IMG/VR virus record: IMGVR_UViG_3300044535_001754
Coordinates: 1 to 39,488 of that record
DNA: 39,488 bases
Source of the DNA: a virus
Strand: one strand, 5' to 3'
In this document: positions 37,284 to 39,488 of the stretch, piece by piece
Numbering within the stretch: position 1 is the first letter of the stretch
Layout: every line of letters starts with the position of its first letter
The notes under the pieces: generated by a model
What the model saw: only the letters and a program-made list of their open reading frames with translations
Databases searched by the model: none
Told to the model about the DNA's origin: nothing
Translations under genes and position numbers: made by a program

Positions 37284-38957
37284 TCACCCCATCATCGCGG
37301 CCGCATCAAACGTGTTCTCTTCGCCTACCAACTTCACGCCAATGATCGTGGCCACAATGCCGTCGATCTTGGCGTATCCCTGACCACTCAATCCAGCGTC
37401 CCTTTTCCTGAGCTTGCGACCATTGCCGTCGCTTTCAGTAATGCTCAGGTTCTGCACATTCTCATTCAAGAGCGGACAGTGCTGGTGCGCGAGGCGCCCA
37501 TCGGCCAGTAGTGATTCAAGAGCTGTCAGCGCACTGCCCATGATGTAGTCGCGCTGCGGGACGGACTTGAACTCGCACACCTCGTTTGAGAACCTGGATG
37601 AGAACCCGGCAACGCCACCATGCTCGTCGCCCCCGATCACCAGGCTATTAGATAAGCCGCTCATCATTCGCTTGCACTCAGCGAACACGGCCAGCTCAAT
37701 GCCGCCCACTGTTTCGTGGATCTCGAGCGTCTTTTGCTCAATCGCCTCGTCGTATACCGGCTGGTTCTTTGATCCCGCTCGATCGTATCCGTTGCGCGTC
37801 AAAAACTGTTTTATTCGGACCTCATGGACTCCATCATCGCGGCGAGTAACAAAGGCCAGAGCGAACGGGTCGTCCACTCCACCAACATCCAATCCGATGG
37901 CTGTTATCCCGTCCCTGGGCACATCTGGCCCACACTTAGGCGCCCGCCCCCAGTATCCATGCAGGATCGACTCCGCCTCGTCCTGGCGCAAATTACTCTG
38001 GATCCCAAGCCTCTGGCTCAGAATCAAAGATAACTGCAACCTGTCCTCCGTGTTGGCGGCCGCATTGATCTCATCGTTCAGTTCCTCGGCGTCCATCGTG
38101 CCAGGCTGCTTGTCGGTGCGTAATGATGGCGCACCCCTGAACCACTGCCCTCGATCCAGCGGCGACAGGTCTGGCCGCTCCACAACAGGGAACTCAAATA
38201 TCGCAGGAAAGAACTGACTGTCGACAAGCGTTCCATCACGGACCGCACGACCGAGCGAGAGCAACCTCTTGAACTCGCCGACTGGTGCATCGATCGACAT
38301 GGTTGAAATCGTCAAGATCCTTGCGTCGCGTCCGAAGTTTCTCGCCCCCATCCGCAGCTGTGAGCAAATCTTATCGGCGTCGCGGATCTTGGCCAGCTCG
38401 TGCCCCTCATCCCAAATGATCAAACACGGCCGGCGCCCGACCGCCTGGTCAAGCGATGGACTCAGCACCACAATCTCGATCCCGCTCGGAATGTGTTTTA
38501 GCGTTCGGCTTTGCAAGTTCGTCTTGAATTCGCTCTTGATCTCTGGGTCCCCGATCACGGCCTCCAGGATGTGGCCAAAGATGATCCCAGCTGTCGGAAC
38601 CGAACTGGCCATGATCGCCACCATCGCCCGATGGTTGATTCCGCGAATGTGCGAATATTTCGTATAAGCGATTGCGATGGCCGATGCCAGGACGGATTTG
38701 CCGCCCCCTTTGGACAACATCAAGAACGACTCTTTGTGATTCCAGAACCCTCGTAGGAATTTCGTCTGCCAGGGCAGTATCACCTCGGACAACGTGCGAC
38801 CCGCCTCCTTACCCTGCGAGAGCATCAGGTTGCCGGCAAGACGGATAAACAACTCAGAATCTTCGGTCGGCGTGAAGTCCGGCAAGATGTCGGCTGCCGT
38901 CTCCGCATTAAACCAGTCCTGGTTGACGTTCGTGTTGAGCTTGACCTGGTAACTCAT
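37284..38957 (-). CDS. terL: terminase large subunit
   Basis: A 557-aa packaging motor. The ATPase part has the Walker A-like LSKGGGKS at 81-88 and Walker B CLIIWDE at 178-184; the nuclease part begins with the AIGLDVGGVDDPFAL strand, with acidic residues expected to bind metal, and further on has VIGGDEHGG. It belongs to the Terminase_1 type that pairs with P27-like small subunits. I use the ATG at 38957, overlapping the terS stop as ATGA; three codons upstream an alternative start exists. Confidence 0.95.
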   Translation of the reverse strand: MSYQVKLNTNVNQDWFNAETAADILPDFTPTEDSELFIRLAGNLMLSQGKEAGRTLSEVILPWQTKFLRGFWNHKESFLMLSKGGGKSVLASAIAIAYTKYSHIRGINHRAMVAIMASSVPTAGIIFGHILEAVIGDPEIKSEFKTNLQSRTLKHIPSGIEIVVLSPSLDQAVGRRPCLIIWDEGHELAKIRDADKICSQLRMGARNFGRDARILTISTMSIDAPVGEFKRLLSLGRAVRDGTLVDSQFFPAIFEFPVVERPDLSPLDRGQWFRGAPSLRTDKQPGTMDAEELNDEINAAANTEDRLQLSLILSQRLGIQSNLRQDEAESILHGYWGRAPKCGPDVPRDGITAIGLDVGGVDDPFALAFVTRRDDGVHEVRIKQFLTRNGYDRAGSKNQPVYDEAIEQKTLEIHETVGGIELAVFAECKRMMSGLSNSLVIGGDEHGGVAGFSSRFSNEVCEFKSVPQRDYIMGSALTALESLLADGRLAHQHCPLLNENVQNLSITESDGNGRKLRKRDAGLSGQGYAKIDGIVATIIGVKLVGEENTFDAAAMMG

Positions 38958-39394
38958 GCAGACCACTTAGAGGCTGGCTTTGTCGTTTCTGCCACGCTTG
39001 TCTCGGCTGTCTTTGCCATTGCGTCTGCGCTGCCCACATTGATTCCCAGGAGCCTGGTCGCAGAGTTCATGGCCGCAACCGCTTTGCTGATGGCCGATGC
39101 TGCTGGATGCGCTTTTGGCGTCCCATCTGGGCCAACGTAATAGTGTCCCTCGACGTTTAGAACCCTCTGCGCCTCACGCAACATCGAGACAGATGATAAA
39201 TACATCTCCACCGTCGGCATTAAGTTCTCGCGCCAGGTGCCAGCGGCAATCAGACTTCCGATCAGCGTTTTGTAATCCTTGCCCATATCCGCACCGATAG
39301 AATCCGGCATTTTTGGAATTTTTGCCAATTCTGCGGCCGGTTTGCTCTTAATTGCAGATAATCCTGAACTCGTTCTCATCAAATTCGCCGGCAT
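38954..39394 (-). CDS. terS: terminase small subunit (P27 family)
   Basis: A 146-aa DNA-recognition subunit. The central part (WRENLMPTVEMYLSSVSMLREAQRVL, then GHYYVGPDGTPKAHPAASAISKAVAAMNSATRLLGI) is the P27-family signature. I use the ATG at 39392-39394, which has GGAG 8 bases upstream, over the GTG at 39403 that would overlap the HNH stop. It binds the packaging start and hands DNA to TerL. The HNH-terS-terL order is typical of HK97-like phages. Confidence 0.92.
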   Translation of the reverse strand: MPANLMRTSSGLSAIKSKPAAELAKIPKMPDSIGADMGKDYKTLIGSLIAAGTWRENLMPTVEMYLSSVSMLREAQRVLNVEGHYYVGPDGTPKAHPAASAISKAVAAMNSATRLLGINVGSADAMAKTAETSVAETTKPASKWSA

Positions 39395-39395
39395 C

Positions 39396-39488
39396 TTATG
39401 CACTCCGATTTTTAAGTTGATCCAATAATTTTGAAGCTAAAAAATCCCTTTGAGAGGGTTTTCCCTTATTCGATATCTCTTTAGGTGG
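39396..39488 (-). CDS. HNH endonuclease, 3' part (continuation of the gene at positions 1-306)
   Basis: Read from 39488 downward in the frame left open at position 1, this stretch gives 30 codons and a TAA at 39396-39398. It ends one base before the ATG of the terminase small subunit. The residues are polar and basic, a plausible C-terminal tail of an HNH protein. An open frame of 31 codons alone is weak evidence. The exact frame match and the tight stop/start spacing with terS make circular continuity likely. It could also be a chance open stretch if the window is an arbitrary slice of a linear molecule. Confidence 0.65.
   Translation of the reverse strand, partial: PPKEISNKGKPSQRDFLASKLLDQLKNRSA

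Noticed and set aside
39446-39458. CCCT/AGGG hairpin with T-run near the terS start as terminator
   Set aside because: The stem is only 4 bp and lies inside the HNH coding end directly upstream of terS; termination there would cut off the packaging genes. A packaging-site role cannot be judged.

Overview
The window reads as one complete temperate, long-tailed (siphovirus-type) phage genome of about 39.5 kb, in the form of the free phage and not of an integrated prophage. Two things in the sequence support this. First, the HNH endonuclease gene runs off position 1 in frame and its reading frame resumes at 39488, stopping one base before the terminase small subunit, so the ends join. Second, the attP site lies inside the contig beside the integrase. 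It is the 3' half of a tRNA-Arg(ACG) gene, anticodon stem to CCA. Its sequence looks like that of Burkholderiales/betaproteobacteria (recalled, not searched), so such a host is the best guess.

Layout. 1-4219 (minus strand): a Cro-like repressor, an unknown protein, a primase-helicase, an AT-rich segment with GTGGACAC iterons (candidate origin), a small Cys protein, RusA resolvase, an unknown protein in the usual late-regulator position, and HNH. 4220-4374: divergent cro/cI control region. 4375-5013 (plus): CI-type S24 repressor. 5224-9669 (plus): early operon with a small membrane protein, a DUF669/SSB-like protein, a DnaQ-like exonuclease, four small proteins, a GIY-YIG protein, a DUF4224 excisionase-like protein and a tyrosine integrase. 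9670-9969: attP with arm-type repeats and a terminator. 9970-35729 (minus): lysis genes (endolysin, Rz with embedded Rz1, T4-type holin candidate); distal fibre/adhesin genes including a glycine-rich protein; tail tip (I/J-like fusion, NlpC, DUF1833); tape measure; tail chaperones with a -1 frameshift; tail tube; neck; a set of collagen-like fibre genes; portal; capsid; protease. 35919-37270 (plus): four accessory genes, three of them envelope-directed. 37284-39394 (minus): terminase genes.

How the parts work together. CI and Cro probably act on a TCAC-n5-GTGA operator. It occurs at the cro/cI promoters, at the early rightward promoter and again at 35.7-35.9 kb, where it flanks a divergent promoter pair driving the head operon (minus) and the accessory cluster (plus). 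The repressor may therefore switch early genes, head genes and the accessory cluster together. On the circular molecule the replication genes, HNH, terminase and morphogenesis genes form one leftward string, interrupted only by the accessory cluster.

The least ordinary parts are the operator-linked accessory cluster, the collagen-like fibre set inside the head module, the glycine-rich adhesin and the iteron region. All assignments come from reading motifs; no database search was run.
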